In this document: positions 27,489 through 36,252 of the stretch, piece after piece
How positions within the stretch are numbered: position 1 is the stretch's first letter
Layout: every line of letters begins with the position of its first letter
Origin: Chitinophagales bacterium
Lineage (GTDB): Bacteria > Bacteroidota > Bacteroidia > Chitinophagales > Chitinophagaceae
DNA length: 64,000 bases
NCBI GenBank assembly: GCA_021323755.1
Contig: JAJPKJ010000009.1
Coordinates: 124,001 to 188,000, forward strand
Direction: 5' to 3'
Made by a program: the position numbers and the translations under genes
The notes under the pieces: model-generated
The model's database searches: none
What the model saw: the letters and a program-made list of their open reading frames with translations, nothing else
Told to the model about the DNA's origin: nothing

Positions 27489-28409
27489 ATGAATAAAGAT
27501 TTATTACCTCCACAAAATGGAAGAAGACAATTTATCAACACTTCCCTAAAACTCGCGGGATCGGCCGCGCTTTTGAATCTTCCGCATCTCAGTAATGCCG
27601 CTGCGGTCTTCGCTATCCGAAAAGATTATACGGTGCAGGATGTTATTGACATTATTTTGAAAGAAATTCCGGGCGCTCCTTTCAAAGGAACCGTGGATAC
27701 GATAAAAAGTGGAAACGCGAATAACAAAGTATCAGGAATTGTTACCACCATGTTTACCACCGTTCCGGTAATCGAAGCGGCAGCAAAACTAAATGCAAAT
27801 TTCATCGTTGCGCATGAGCCTATATTCTATAATCATGAGGACAATATCAATTTTGTTCCCAACAACGAGGTAGTGAAACAAAAGCAACAATTGTTGCAAC
27901 AACACAATATTACGGTATGGCGCTTTCACGATGGGTGGCATGTTTACAAACCAGATGGAATTTTACATGGAGTTTTAAAAAATGCCAATTGGCTGCCATA
28001 TTATGAACCGGGAAAACCGGTGATGAAGATCCCCACAGCGAGTTTGAAAGAAATTGTTGCGCATTTAAAATCGTCACTGGGAATCGAGCAGGTCCAGGTA
28101 GAAGGAAATCTGAACCAATCATGCGAGCGGATCATCATGATCCCTGGCGCCGCCGGCGCTGAAATGCAAATAGGTTTGGTTGAAAAAGAAAAACCGGATG
28201 TATTGATAGTAGGAGAGCTTCGGGAATGGGAAACTGCGGAATATATTCGCGATTCATTGGCATTCGGCAAGAAGACTTCGTTGATCGTCTTGGGTCATTC
28301 ACAAAGCGAAGAGCCTGGAATGGAATGGCTCGTGGATTGGCTTCAACCAAAGATACCTGAATTAAAGGTCACACACATCGCATCTGGTAATGCTTTCACC
28401 TGGATATAA
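27489..28409 (+). CDS. Exported Nif3-like dinuclear metal-centre protein
   Basis: 306 residues from ATG 27489. The leader has a twin-arginine-like GRRQFINTS, then a hydrophobic stretch (AGSAALLNLPHL) and SNAAAVFA, as in Tat-exported proteins. The remainder is a Nif3/YbgI-type fold: VSGIVTTMFTTVPVIEAA, NFIVAHEPIFYNHED (metal ligands His and Glu), VWRFHDGWH and, near the end, LGHSQSEEPGMEW. Nif3 proteins are usually cytoplasmic toroidal hexamers with two metal ions and are sometimes called GTP cyclohydrolase I type 2. An exported copy is unusual. Function unknown. Confidence 0.8.
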   Translation: MNKDLLPPQNGRRQFINTSLKLAGSAALLNLPHLSNAAAVFAIRKDYTVQDVIDIILKEIPGAPFKGTVDTIKSGNANNKVSGIVTTMFTTVPVIEAAAKLNANFIVAHEPIFYNHEDNINFVPNNEVVKQKQQLLQQHNITVWRFHDGWHVYKPDGILHGVLKNANWLPYYEPGKPVMKIPTASLKEIVAHLKSSLGIEQVQVEGNLNQSCERIIMIPGAAGAEMQIGLVEKEKPDVLIVGELREWETAEYIRDSLAFGKKTSLIVLGHSQSEEPGMEWLVDWLQPKIPELKVTHIASGNAFTWI

Positions 28410-28426
28410 TCTGACTTCCAATTTTT

Positions 28427-29587
28427 ATGAACCAACAGCCCGGATCAATTGATCTTCCAGATAAAAAACTTTATGGGCTTGATCATCTTCGTGCGCTGGC
28501 CATTACGCTTGTTCTTCTTTTTCACTATCAGATATTCAGTCACCCGAAATGGATCGAAGCAGCAGGCAAATTTGGCTGGACAGGTGTTGATCTTTTTTTT
28601 GTATTGAGTGGCTATCTTATCGCTTCCCAACTATTCTTCGCAATAGCAAAAGGAAACCAAATTTCCTTTCCGGAATTTTTTCTTAAAAGATTTTTCAGGA
28701 TAATACCGGCGTATATCGTTGTTGTTATTATTTATTTCTGTGTTCCTGCATTTCACGAAAGAGAGGCGCTTTCTCCGCTCTGGCGATTTTTAACCTTTAC
28801 TCAAAATTTTGGACTTGATTTAAGTACTCGCGGAACATTTTCTCATTCCTGGTCATTATGCATTGAAGAACAATTTTATTTGTTACTTCCGCTGATACTG
28901 ATAGGGCTGGTTTATTTTAAGAAAATTAAAAAAGGCTACATCATTTTAATTGTTTTATTTGTTGCAGGTTTCATAGCCAGAATAGCCAGTTGGTATCTTT
29001 TGGTTAATCCATTACATGATTCCGAAAATTATTGGGTTGCCTGGGATGAATTTATTTATTATCCAACCTATAACAGGCTGGACGGGCTTTTGACGGGCGT
29101 TAGCATTGCCGCAATTTTCCAATTCAGACCAAACATGAAAAAATGGATCACTGACCATGCAATGCTTTTTTTTGTTGCGGGCATTATTCTTTTAATCTGT
29201 TCTTATTTTATTTGCATTCATGAACAAAGTTTTATCGCATCCGTTTTTGGCTTTCCACTAATTTCTATTTCCTACGGGTTGATTGTCATTGCGGCAATTT
29301 GCCCGTCTACTTTCCTGTATAAGACTAATTCTAAAATTACCACGAACCTGGCCATGTTGTCATACGCAACTTATCTTACGCATAAAGGAGTCATTCATGT
29401 CGCGCAACAACAATTGGTAAAGTTGGGCATCCCCACAGATGGAACATTGATGTTTATTTTGTGCATCGTTATTGCCACCCTCGCCGCATTATTAATGAAT
29501 AAAGCAATTGAAAGACCTTTTTTAAAACTCAGGGAAAAGTTATTAAAGAAAAAACAATATTCTTTGCAAGTACAGGTTAAGCAGTAA
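28427..29587 (+). CDS. Acyltransferase 3 family membrane protein (OafA-like)
   Basis: 386 residues with about ten membrane helices. LDHLRALAITLVLLFHY near residue 20 carries the active-site His region of acyltransferase-3 proteins, followed by FGWTGVDLFFVLSGYLIA, FFLKRFFRIIPAY and WSLCIEEQFYLLLP, all standard for the family. These proteins move acetyl or other acyl groups onto extracytoplasmic sugars such as O-antigen, peptidoglycan or glycolipid. The acceptor is unknown. It follows the Nif3-like gene by 17 bp and precedes the GNAT gene by 22 bp. Confidence 0.9.
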   Translation: MNQQPGSIDLPDKKLYGLDHLRALAITLVLLFHYQIFSHPKWIEAAGKFGWTGVDLFFVLSGYLIASQLFFAIAKGNQISFPEFFLKRFFRIIPAYIVVVIIYFCVPAFHEREALSPLWRFLTFTQNFGLDLSTRGTFSHSWSLCIEEQFYLLLPLILIGLVYFKKIKKGYIILIVLFVAGFIARIASWYLLVNPLHDSENYWVAWDEFIYYPTYNRLDGLLTGVSIAAIFQFRPNMKKWITDHAMLFFVAGIILLICSYFICIHEQSFIASVFGFPLISISYGLIVIAAICPSTFLYKTNSKITTNLAMLSYATYLTHKGVIHVAQQQLVKLGIPTDGTLMFILCIVIATLAALLMNKAIERPFLKLREKLLKKKQYSLQVQVKQ

Positions 29588-29609
29588 TGCGATATTTTTA
29601 TAATAGAAA

Positions 29610-30194
29610 ATGACATCCATGAACTTCCCTTTTGCCGAAGATATTATTCTTGAAAATGAAAGAGCGCATATAAGAGCTTTGCAAACTACTGACCTTGAAA
29701 ATCTCCTGGGCATTGCATTAGCAGATTTAAAATTGATTCAATATTCGCCTTCACAAATTCATTCAGAGAAATTATTGCGGGAATATATCGAAAAAGCTGT
29801 TGAGGAAAGAGCAAAACGAATTCGTTATGCCTTTATCATATTCGATAAAAAGCAAAATGCTTATGGGGGATGCACCAGTTTCATGAATATTGCCAATGCC
29901 GACAGCAGGCTTGAAATAGGATCTACATGGATAGGCAGAAATTTCCAAAAAACAGGATTGAACAGGAACTGCAAATTTTTATTGCTCGATTTTGCTTTTA
30001 ATAAACTGGAAGTAGAAAGGGTAGAATTCAGAACTGATGAAAGAAATATTCAGTCAAGAACTGCCATTGAAAAAATCGGCGGAGTATTTGAAGGCAGATT
30101 AAGGAGTCACACATTAATGCCGGATGGCTTCAGGCGAAATACAGTAGTGTACAGCATTTTGCGCAGCGAGTGGAGCGGATCATTATCGCGCTGA
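29610..30194 (+). CDS. GNAT-family N-acetyltransferase (RimJ/RimL-like)
   Basis: 194 residues; ATG 29619 (MNFPFAEDI) is an alternative start. It has AHIRALQTTDLENLLGIAL at the start, AFIIFDKKQNAYGGCTSFMNI, WIGRNFQKTGLNRNCK (acetyl-CoA pyrophosphate-binding region) and RVEFRTDERNIQSRTAIEKIGGVFEG, the block typical of RimJ/RimL-like acetyltransferases. The substrate may be a protein N-terminus, an amino acid or a small molecule. Its stop directly abuts that of the convergent methyltransferase gene. Confidence 0.87.
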   Translation: MTSMNFPFAEDIILENERAHIRALQTTDLENLLGIALADLKLIQYSPSQIHSEKLLREYIEKAVEERAKRIRYAFIIFDKKQNAYGGCTSFMNIANADSRLEIGSTWIGRNFQKTGLNRNCKFLLLDFAFNKLEVERVEFRTDERNIQSRTAIEKIGGVFEGRLRSHTLMPDGFRRNTVVYSILRSEWSGSLSR

Positions 30195-30878
<684 letters not shown>

Positions 30879-30999
30879 CTAAAATTAATATAATTAAATC
30901 TTTTTATCGCGAATAATAAAACAAATCCTAAAAACTAACAGTAATACGCACACGTAGGTTTTGAATGTAGAATAATTTACACACCCTCATCAAAAAAAA

Positions 31000-31014
31000 T
31001 GGCACAGTACTTGT
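31000..31014 (+). promoter_or_regulatory. Sigma-54-type -24/-12 promoter candidate
   Basis: TGGCAC at 31000-31005 and TTGT at 31011-31014 have exactly the spacing of the RpoN consensus TGGCACG-N4-TTGC, with one change in the -12 box (T for C). A poly-A stretch precedes it. The inferred start point lies near 31025, about 80 nt before the ATG at 31105. Confidence 0.5.
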
Positions 31015-31104
31015 CATCAACAAAAATGTTCCCCTCTCTAATGCGTGGTTTTCCTGATATCAATTAAGGAAGCAGGTTTTTATTTAATCTTTAAAATTTT
31101 ATTT

Positions 31105-31422
31105 ATGAAATTATCTAAAATCAGGATGGTTATATTAGGCATTATGGCTGCGGGGTTATTTGCTTTTACTGGTTTACAATCGGGTTCAATAAAAGGAACG
31201 GTTTCACCTTCAGATGGTGCGGTGCGTGCCTGGGCTGAATCTTCATCAGATACTTTAAAGGCTGATGTAATCAATGGCAGTTATGAAATCACTAATGTAA
31301 AACCTGGTTCTTACCGGGTGATTATTGAAGCAAAACCGCCATACAGGAATGCTGCGAAAGAAAATGTGACCGTTAATGACGGACAAGCTGCCGATGCGGG
31401 TGAAATCAAATTGGAAAAATGA
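31105..31422 (+). CDS. Small secreted carboxypeptidase-regulatory-like domain protein
   Basis: 105 residues from ATG 31105 (MKLSKIRMVILG); an upstream in-frame ATG (31045) would add 20 residues that spoil the signal peptide. The leader MVILGIMAAGLFAFTG is hydrophobic. The rest is one prealbumin-like beta sandwich: SIKGTVSPSDGAVRAWAES, then GSYEITNVKPGSYRVIIEAK and AGEIKLEK, the CarboxypepD_reg pattern. It is probably periplasmic. A sigma-54-like promoter lies upstream and a strong terminator downstream, so it appears to be a single-gene transcript. Confidence 0.72.
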   Translation: MKLSKIRMVILGIMAAGLFAFTGLQSGSIKGTVSPSDGAVRAWAESSSDTLKADVINGSYEITNVKPGSYRVIIEAKPPYRNAAKENVTVNDGQAADAGEIKLEK

Positions 31423-31455
31423 GCATGGTTTAGTTGTAATGGAATATTCCAATGT

Positions 31456-31484
31456 ACAAAGCAGCATGGCAATGCTGCTTTTGT
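31456..31484. terminator. Bidirectional terminator
   Basis: AGCAGCAT (31460-31467), loop GGCA, ATGCTGCT (31472-31479), extended by A-T pairs on both sides, with TTTTGT following on the plus strand and T-rich sequence on the minus strand. It lies between the convergent small secreted protein gene and msrA and can serve both. Confidence 0.8.
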
Positions 31485-31501
31485 ATTTATTGACCAGCGT
31501 C

Positions 31502-32140
31502 TTATTGTTTAAAATTTCCGTTAAATTCTTTTTTGAAGCGCAAGAAATCCGGAATGGAAACATGCGCCACATATGGGTTATCGGGATGATGGAATATATA
31601 TTCCTGGTGATAATCTTCCGCCGGATAAAATTTAGTGAAGGGAATAACTTCGGTCACAATTTTATCACGGTATTTTTTTGAATCGGTCAATTTTTTTATC
31701 TCTGATTCAATGATCTGTTTTTCCTGTGCGTTCCTGTAAAATGCAATTGAACGGTATTGAGTGCCCTCATCATTACCCTGGCGATTTAATTCCGTTGGAT
31801 CCTGGCTGGCAAAAAAAGCTTCAACCAAGGTTTGAAATGATATTTTAGCAGGGTCATAATAGACCTGCACCGTTTCTGCATGACCGGTGGATCCGGTACA
31901 GACTTTTTCATAGTCAGGATTAGCGTCGGTTCCGCCAGCGTAACCACTCACCGCATCGCGGACGCCAACCAGACTTTGAAAAACAATTTCTGAATGCCAA
32001 AAACATCCTTCTGCAAAGGTTGCAACAGCTTCATTTTTTGACGCATTCCCTTTTACGCCCAAGGGAATTTTCACCGGCGATGTTTGGGCACAAGACATCA
32101 ATGACATAAAACAGAGAGCAGCAAAAAAATAAGATCTCAT
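31502..32140 (-). CDS. msrA: Peptide-methionine (S)-S-oxide reductase, lipoprotein form
   Basis: 212 residues. The leader ends in a lipobox (LMSC, Cys17), predicting an outer-face lipoprotein. FAEGCFWHSEIVFQ holds the catalytic Cys46 and the Phe-Trp of MsrA; YAGGTDANPDYEKVCTGSTGHAE and DPAKISFQTLVEAFF are family blocks. MsrA repairs the S epimer of methionine sulfoxide. The gene lies 8 bp after msrB on the same strand, so the two form a two-gene operon for both epimers outside the cytoplasm. Confidence 0.94.
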   Translation of the reverse strand: MRSYFFAALCFMSLMSCAQTSPVKIPLGVKGNASKNEAVATFAEGCFWHSEIVFQSLVGVRDAVSGYAGGTDANPDYEKVCTGSTGHAETVQVYYDPAKISFQTLVEAFFASQDPTELNRQGNDEGTQYRSIAFYRNAQEKQIIESEIKKLTDSKKYRDKIVTEVIPFTKFYPAEDYHQEYIFHHPDNPYVAHVSIPDFLRFKKEFNGNFKQ

Positions 32141-32148
32141 TTTTGTAA

Positions 32149-32685
32149 TTATTTAGATTTTGTCGGTGGTTTTCCGCCTTCGGGCACAAATATCAATGCA
32201 TCGGAATTCAGGCAGTATCGCTTGCCGGTTGGAGCAGGTCCATCATCAAAAACATGACCGAGATGGGAGCCACTTTTGCTATCAACAACTTCCCATCTTT
32301 CCATTCCATAACTATTATCTTTCACCAATCGCACAGCATCCGGGGTGATGGGCGCATAAAAACTCGGCCAGCCAGTTCCCGAATTAAATTTTGTTTCAGA
32401 GCTAAAAACCGGTTGCAAGGAAGCTGCAGAATAGTAAGTTCCTTTTTCATAAAAATGATCATACTTTCCCGAAAAAGATCTTTCCGTTCCCTGCTGGCGA
32501 AGAATATAATATTGTGCTGTTGTTAATTTTTCTTTCCATTCTGCATCCGTCAATTTCATTGGATAAACCGTTTTGCTATCCCCAACAGGAGGATCGGGAT
32601 ATTTTTTATTTTTTGTTTGAGCAAAACTAAAACTGGCGATGAATATTAATAATAAAGGGAGCAGGTGAATATGGGTCCTTTTCAT
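32149..32685 (-). CDS. msrB: Peptide-methionine (R)-S-oxide reductase, exported, zinc-free form
   Basis: 178 residues. A signal peptide (LLPLLLIFIASFSFAQ) targets it for export. SGTGWPSFYAP, SHLGHVFDDGPAPTGKRYCLNSD and the catalytic Cys158 (RYCLNS) identify MsrB. Both CxxC pairs that hold zinc in many MsrB proteins are absent: the first region reads EKGTYYSAASLQPVF and the second DSKSGSHLGHVF. It is thus the zinc-less type. It repairs the R epimer of methionine sulfoxide and is transcribed just ahead of msrA. Confidence 0.93.
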   Translation of the reverse strand: MKRTHIHLLPLLLIFIASFSFAQTKNKKYPDPPVGDSKTVYPMKLTDAEWKEKLTTAQYYILRQQGTERSFSGKYDHFYEKGTYYSAASLQPVFSSETKFNSGTGWPSFYAPITPDAVRLVKDNSYGMERWEVVDSKSGSHLGHVFDDGPAPTGKRYCLNSDALIFVPEGGKPPTKSK

Positions 32686-32767
32686 AAAAATTGATTGATA
32701 ACTTTACAATTCAATAATACGAAGGTATTAATGAAGTAGATTTATCAATATAAAATTTTAAGGAATT

Positions 32768-33208
32768 TTATTGTTTTGATAAGGGAGCCATAATTTCACC
32801 CCCTGAATATTTTGTGGTGTGGATCATTACATAAATGTAACCGGAAGCGAGATCGGAGGCCTGTGTACTTGTAAATTTTGCCGTACCGGAAAAAGTTTGA
32901 TCGGTGGCCACAGGATAACCAGTAATACTAACGATAACGGGCCCATTGTCATGGAAGTGCATAGCAATTGGCTCGCTGCTCAACGAATGCCAGGTTATGG
33001 TGTAGGATAAGGTCAATGTAGAAGGATTAAAAACAACGCTAACCTTTCCATTTGCGGATGTAGTTGAAGAATCAGTTTTCATAAAATTCCCGGCATAATT
33101 TACCGTCGTGGAAGGAATATTCGATGAAGCGTTTGAATTTGTCTTACCGCAGGAAATCAAACTCACCAATATTATACAGCCCGAAAAAGCAGCAAACTTG
33201 TTTTTCAT
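32768..33208 (-). CDS. CHRD-domain lipoprotein
   Basis: 146 residues. The leader ends LVSLISC with a lipobox Cys at residue 20. The mature part has GKVSVVFNPSTLTLSYTITW, AMHFHDNGPVIVSI, FSGTAKFTSTQASDLASGYIYVMIHTTKYSGGEI, the pattern of the CHRD domain first described in chordin and common in secreted bacterial proteins. Usually such proteins have HxH-type segments near the middle, here HFH. Role unknown; probably anchored in the outer or inner membrane facing outward. Confidence 0.85.
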   Translation of the reverse strand: MKNKFAAFSGCIILVSLISCGKTNSNASSNIPSTTVNYAGNFMKTDSSTTSANGKVSVVFNPSTLTLSYTITWHSLSSEPIAMHFHDNGPVIVSITGYPVATDQTFSGTAKFTSTQASDLASGYIYVMIHTTKYSGGEIMAPLSKQ

Positions 33209-33376
33209 AAACTGAAATTTTAATAGTCAGCAAATCCTTTTAAAAACATACGCATAAAAGAATTAAAGGTTTGTTGGTGAATGAATATTGTTTTATCGTT
33301 TTGGACAGTCAGTGTATCTTTATCGCTTTAAGCGTTGATAAAAAATCAAAAAAATAATTTTGCATTCAATTAACTA

Positions 33377-33404
33377 TTGACACTAAGTTTGTTAATTATC
33401 TTTA
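33377..33404 (+). promoter_or_regulatory. Bacteroidota sigma-A-type promoter candidate
   Basis: TTG (33377-33379), 17-bp spacer, TATCTTTA (33397-33404), one mismatch from TAnnTTTG. The next ATG (33412) is only 7 bp away, implying a very short leader for the outer-membrane protein gene. Confidence 0.4.
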
Positions 33405-33411
33405 TTTTTCT

Positions 33412-34023
33412 ATGAGCAAATTTCTTATCGTTACCATTACACTGCTTTTCTCCATTGCCGCAAGTGCGCAGGACAGTTCCTTTTTAGATCTGAGCAATAA
33501 TTCCGACAGTATCCCGGCCGATAAAATTTCAGTAGGGGTAGGCGGCGGATATGAATTCGGGGGAATAGGGGGAAATGTAACTTATTATGCCACCCGGGGT
33601 GTTGGCATTTTTTTCGGCGCTGGTTATCCACTGACCGGCTTTGGCTATAACGCAGGGGTTAAATTAAGAATCGTTTCGGATCAATCTGCATATAAGTTCA
33701 TGCCCTTTCTCGTTGGCATGTATGGATACAATGCAACGGTGTTAATTCCCAATTATAATCAATGGAGTAAGGTGTTTTATGGAGCCACTGTGGGTGCAGG
33801 CATTGATTTTCGTCCCGGTAATTCAAAGTTTGGCTATATTACTGTAACTGTTTATGTTCCAATCAGGAGCACAGCGATGAAGGATTATATCAAATACTTG
33901 AACGATTTTCGCGGTATTACTTACAGTACCAGCAGAATATTCTCACTCAGCGCTTCTATTGGATACAAATTCATCTTTGCCAATTTTAAGAATACGCCGC
34001 GCAAGGAAGAGCCATTGCCTTAA
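33412..34023 (+). CDS. Outer-membrane beta-barrel protein, hypothetical
   Basis: 203 residues. Signal peptide MSKFLIVTITLLFSIAASAQ. The mature protein has alternating hydrophobic strands separated by Gly-rich turns (VGVGGGYEFGGIGGNVTYYAT, GIFFGAGYPLTGFGYNAGVKLRI, FYGATVGAGIDF), and ends with SASIGYKFIFANF plus a short basic tail. This is the usual look of a small eight-stranded barrel. No family-specific function can be assigned. Confidence 0.68.
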   Translation: MSKFLIVTITLLFSIAASAQDSSFLDLSNNSDSIPADKISVGVGGGYEFGGIGGNVTYYATRGVGIFFGAGYPLTGFGYNAGVKLRIVSDQSAYKFMPFLVGMYGYNATVLIPNYNQWSKVFYGATVGAGIDFRPGNSKFGYITVTVYVPIRSTAMKDYIKYLNDFRGITYSTSRIFSLSASIGYKFIFANFKNTPRKEEPLP

Positions 34024-34097
34024 TGCTATCTTCTCTATTTTATTCTTCCTGCGTTCAACATCAATAATTTTAAGAAATTTGTTGAAATGAAGATACC

Positions 34098-34451
34098 ATG
34101 GCTTATAACGAAGAATTGGCCAACAAAATAAGAGAAGCGCTTGGACGCATAAAAAAAGTTGAAGAAAAAAGGATGTTCAGTGGCGTCTGCTTTATGGTTA
34201 AGGGTAAGATGTGCATTTGCGTTAGTGGGGATGATCTGATGTGCAGGATCGATCCGGAGAAATATGATGAAGCCATGGAAAGAAATGGCGTCAGACCCAT
34301 GATCATGCGCGGCAAAACAATGAATGGATTTTTATTTGTAAGTAAAGAAGGATTCAGGTCAAAAAAAGATTTTGATTTCTGGGTAGATCTTTGTCTTGAC
34401 TTTAATGAAAAAGCAAAATCATCGAAAGTAAAAAAGAAAAAGAAGGCCTGA
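34098..34451 (+). CDS. TfoX N-terminal domain protein
   Basis: 117 residues: one TfoX/Sxy N-terminal domain (about residues 5-100), with KRMFSGVCFMVKGKMCICVSGDDLMCRIDPE and GKTMNGFLFVSKEGF, then a Lys-rich tail (KSSKVKKKKKA). In Haemophilus full-length TfoX induces competence. Stand-alone N-terminal domain proteins are widespread, often uncharacterised, and should not be read as competence regulators. It converges with the HMA protein gene 10 bp away. Confidence 0.85.
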   Translation: MAYNEELANKIREALGRIKKVEEKRMFSGVCFMVKGKMCICVSGDDLMCRIDPEKYDEAMERNGVRPMIMRGKTMNGFLFVSKEGFRSKKDFDFWVDLCLDFNEKAKSSKVKKKKKA

Positions 34452-34461
34452 TCAATAGGTA

Positions 34462-34821
34462 TTAATTCTTCTTTGTATGACCACCGCCATCCTCTGGCTT
34501 TTTACAACATGTTGGTAGTTTTTGATAGGCTTCAGGATTAGCAATTACATCATCCGCATCATAACCTGCATTGGCAATGTCTGATTTTATTGTTTCGATA
34601 TTAATCCTGTCGGTGATATAAGTGACTTTTGCTGTTTTTCTTTTATAATCAACAACTATTTTTTGAATACCATCTTCTTTCTGCAAATAATTTTCAATTC
34701 TTTCTTTGCATTCCTGGCATTGAACCGTAGGAACTTTTATGGTAGCTGTTTTGATTACTTGGGCGGAGGCAAAAAAGGTCATGCACAAGAGTGACACAAT
34801 CAACAGTTTTATCTTTTTCAT
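34462..34821 (-). CDS. Secreted heavy-metal-associated (HMA) domain protein
   Basis: 119 residues. Signal peptide MKKIKLLIVSLLCMTFFASAQ. The HMA fold follows (about residues 24-92): IKVPTVQCQECKERIENYL carries a CxxC metal pair (Cys35, Cys38), then GIQKIVVDYKRKTAKVTY and IKSDIANAGYDAD. A short tail holds a second Cys pair (TCCKK) and a His-Lys end. It is likely a periplasmic metallochaperone-like protein for copper or zinc, or a mercury-type binding protein; the metal is not certain. Confidence 0.85.
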   Translation of the reverse strand: MKKIKLLIVSLLCMTFFASAQVIKTATIKVPTVQCQECKERIENYLQKEDGIQKIVVDYKRKTAKVTYITDRINIETIKSDIANAGYDADDVIANPEAYQKLPTCCKKPEDGGGHTKKN

Positions 34822-34846
34822 GATATTTATTTTAAAATTAAAAGCA

Positions 34847-35479
34847 TTAAACGCCTTGCCATGCCGCCGGATTACTTCTCCAGTTTAGTAAGATCATTTC
34901 CTGTTCTGCAGAAACAATTCCTTTTTCTATCGCCAGTTCAACTAATGTTCCATAGTTTGTTAATGACGCGTAATCAAGTTTCGCTTCATCAAAAGCCTTT
35001 TGCGCTACATCAAATCCGTATGTAAAAATAGAAACCATTCCGATAACATCCAATCCCGATTCCTTTAAAACATCAACAACCTGCAAACTGCTTTTCCCTG
35101 TAGATACAAGATCTTCAATAACGACCGTCTTTTGTCCCTTTTCATAAAAGCCTTCAACCTGGTTCCCCAGTCCGTGTTCCTTTGGTTTTGAGCGCACATA
35201 TATATACGGCAATTTTAGCTGGTCGGCTGCCATCGCGCCCCAAGGTATTCCCGCCGTTGCGACGCCAGCCAACAATGCTGCCTCCGGGAATTTTTCAAAG
35301 ATAACATTGCACATTTCGGATTTGATGAAATCGCGTATGTAAGGAAAAGAAAGCGCTTTGCGATTGTCACAATACACCGGGCTTTTCCAGCCCGAAGCCC
35401 AGGTGAATGGCTGATTAGGGTTTAATTTTACCGCATTGATCTGCAATAATTTTTCAGCTACTGCCTTTTCGTTTGTCAT
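34847..35479 (-). CDS. pyrE: Orotate phosphoribosyltransferase
   Basis: 210 residues from ATG 35479 (MTNEKAVAEKLLQ), chosen because the upstream ATG 35521 adds atypical sequence. GWKSPVYCDNRKALSFP near the start, GVATAGIPWGAMAAD, YVRSKPKEHGLGNQVEG and the PRPP loop VVIEDLVSTGKSSLQVV identify PyrE. It makes orotidine-5'-phosphate from orotate and PRPP in pyrimidine synthesis. pyrB and pyrR lie farther along the same strand. A TTG-N20-TATCTTCG promoter-like pair ends 4 bp before the ATG. Confidence 0.95.
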   Translation of the reverse strand: MTNEKAVAEKLLQINAVKLNPNQPFTWASGWKSPVYCDNRKALSFPYIRDFIKSEMCNVIFEKFPEAALLAGVATAGIPWGAMAADQLKLPYIYVRSKPKEHGLGNQVEGFYEKGQKTVVIEDLVSTGKSSLQVVDVLKESGLDVIGMVSIFTYGFDVAQKAFDEAKLDYASLTNYGTLVELAIEKGIVSAEQEMILLNWRSNPAAWQGV

Positions 35480-35569
35480 GCTGCGAAGATAAAGATTCAA
35501 AGAACAAAGTACAAGAATCAAAAAGTCGTTTCGTTTTCTATTGCGTTGCCTTTTTAGTTTGCCCTTTTC

Positions 35570-35622
35570 TCTTCTGCACTGAATCCTGTACCTTGTGTCT
35601 TATCATCTAACTGCTGTCTGAT
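35570..35622 (-). repeat. Heptad-like intergenic repeat
   Basis: Read on the minus strand, the sequence before the NUDIX gene runs through roughly seven-base steps (ACAAGGT, ACAGGAT, TCAGTGC, AGAAGAG), similar in vocabulary to the 9523-9609 repeat. It contains no gene. Confidence 0.3.
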
Positions 35623-35625
35623 ATT

Positions 35626-36252
35626 ATGCAAGTGAAAATTTATTTTGACAACCGTCCGCTTTTTTTGTGTGATGAAATTACTGATGAGATCAATCAATAT
35701 ATTCATCATGACGATGCCATCTTTATTGATGAATTCTCTTCGCCTGCCATCAATTCTATCATTCACGAAATGCGTTCACCAAAAATTCATGCGGGCGTTT
35801 TATATCATAATAATTTAAAAAAATTACAAAATGCTTTCTGGAGAAAATTTACAATCATCCAGGCTGCAGGAGGACTGGTAAAGAACGAAGAAGGCGAATT
35901 GCTTTTTATTTTCAGAAGAGGCAAATGGGACCTGCCAAAAGGCAAATTAGATAAGGGCGAAACATTAGAGCAGTGTGCTGTGCGCGAGGTTGAGGAAGAA
36001 ACAGGAGTGAAAAATATCAAACTGAAAAAAAATTTAACAGTAACTTATCACACTTATAACGAAAATGGAAAACACTGTTTGAAAGAATCGCATTGGTTCA
36101 ATATGTCAACAAGAGGGGAGCAGTCGCTGGTACCACAACAGGAAGAGCAAATAACCCAACTGCAATGGGTAACCGAAAATAAGATCGCCGGGCTTTTAAA
36201 AAATACCTACCCCTCAATTATAGATGTGCTGATCGCCGGGGGTTATTATTAA
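35626..36252 (+). CDS. NUDIX hydrolase
   Basis: 208 residues. An N-terminal extension of about 85 residues (VKIYFDNRPLFLCDEITDEI...) precedes the NUDIX domain. The NUDIX box begins GKLDKGETLEQCAVREVE and ends EETGV (about residues 105-127), with all catalytic residues of GX5EX7REUXEEXGU. FRRGKWDLPKGK leads into it. It hydrolyses a nucleoside diphosphate linked to another group; the substrate is unknown. The extension looks like a conserved Bacteroidota arrangement. Its 3' end overlaps the convergent thioesterase gene by 35 bp. Confidence 0.9.
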   Translation: MQVKIYFDNRPLFLCDEITDEINQYIHHDDAIFIDEFSSPAINSIIHEMRSPKIHAGVLYHNNLKKLQNAFWRKFTIIQAAGGLVKNEEGELLFIFRRGKWDLPKGKLDKGETLEQCAVREVEEETGVKNIKLKKNLTVTYHTYNENGKHCLKESHWFNMSTRGEQSLVPQQEEQITQLQWVTENKIAGLLKNTYPSIIDVLIAGGYY

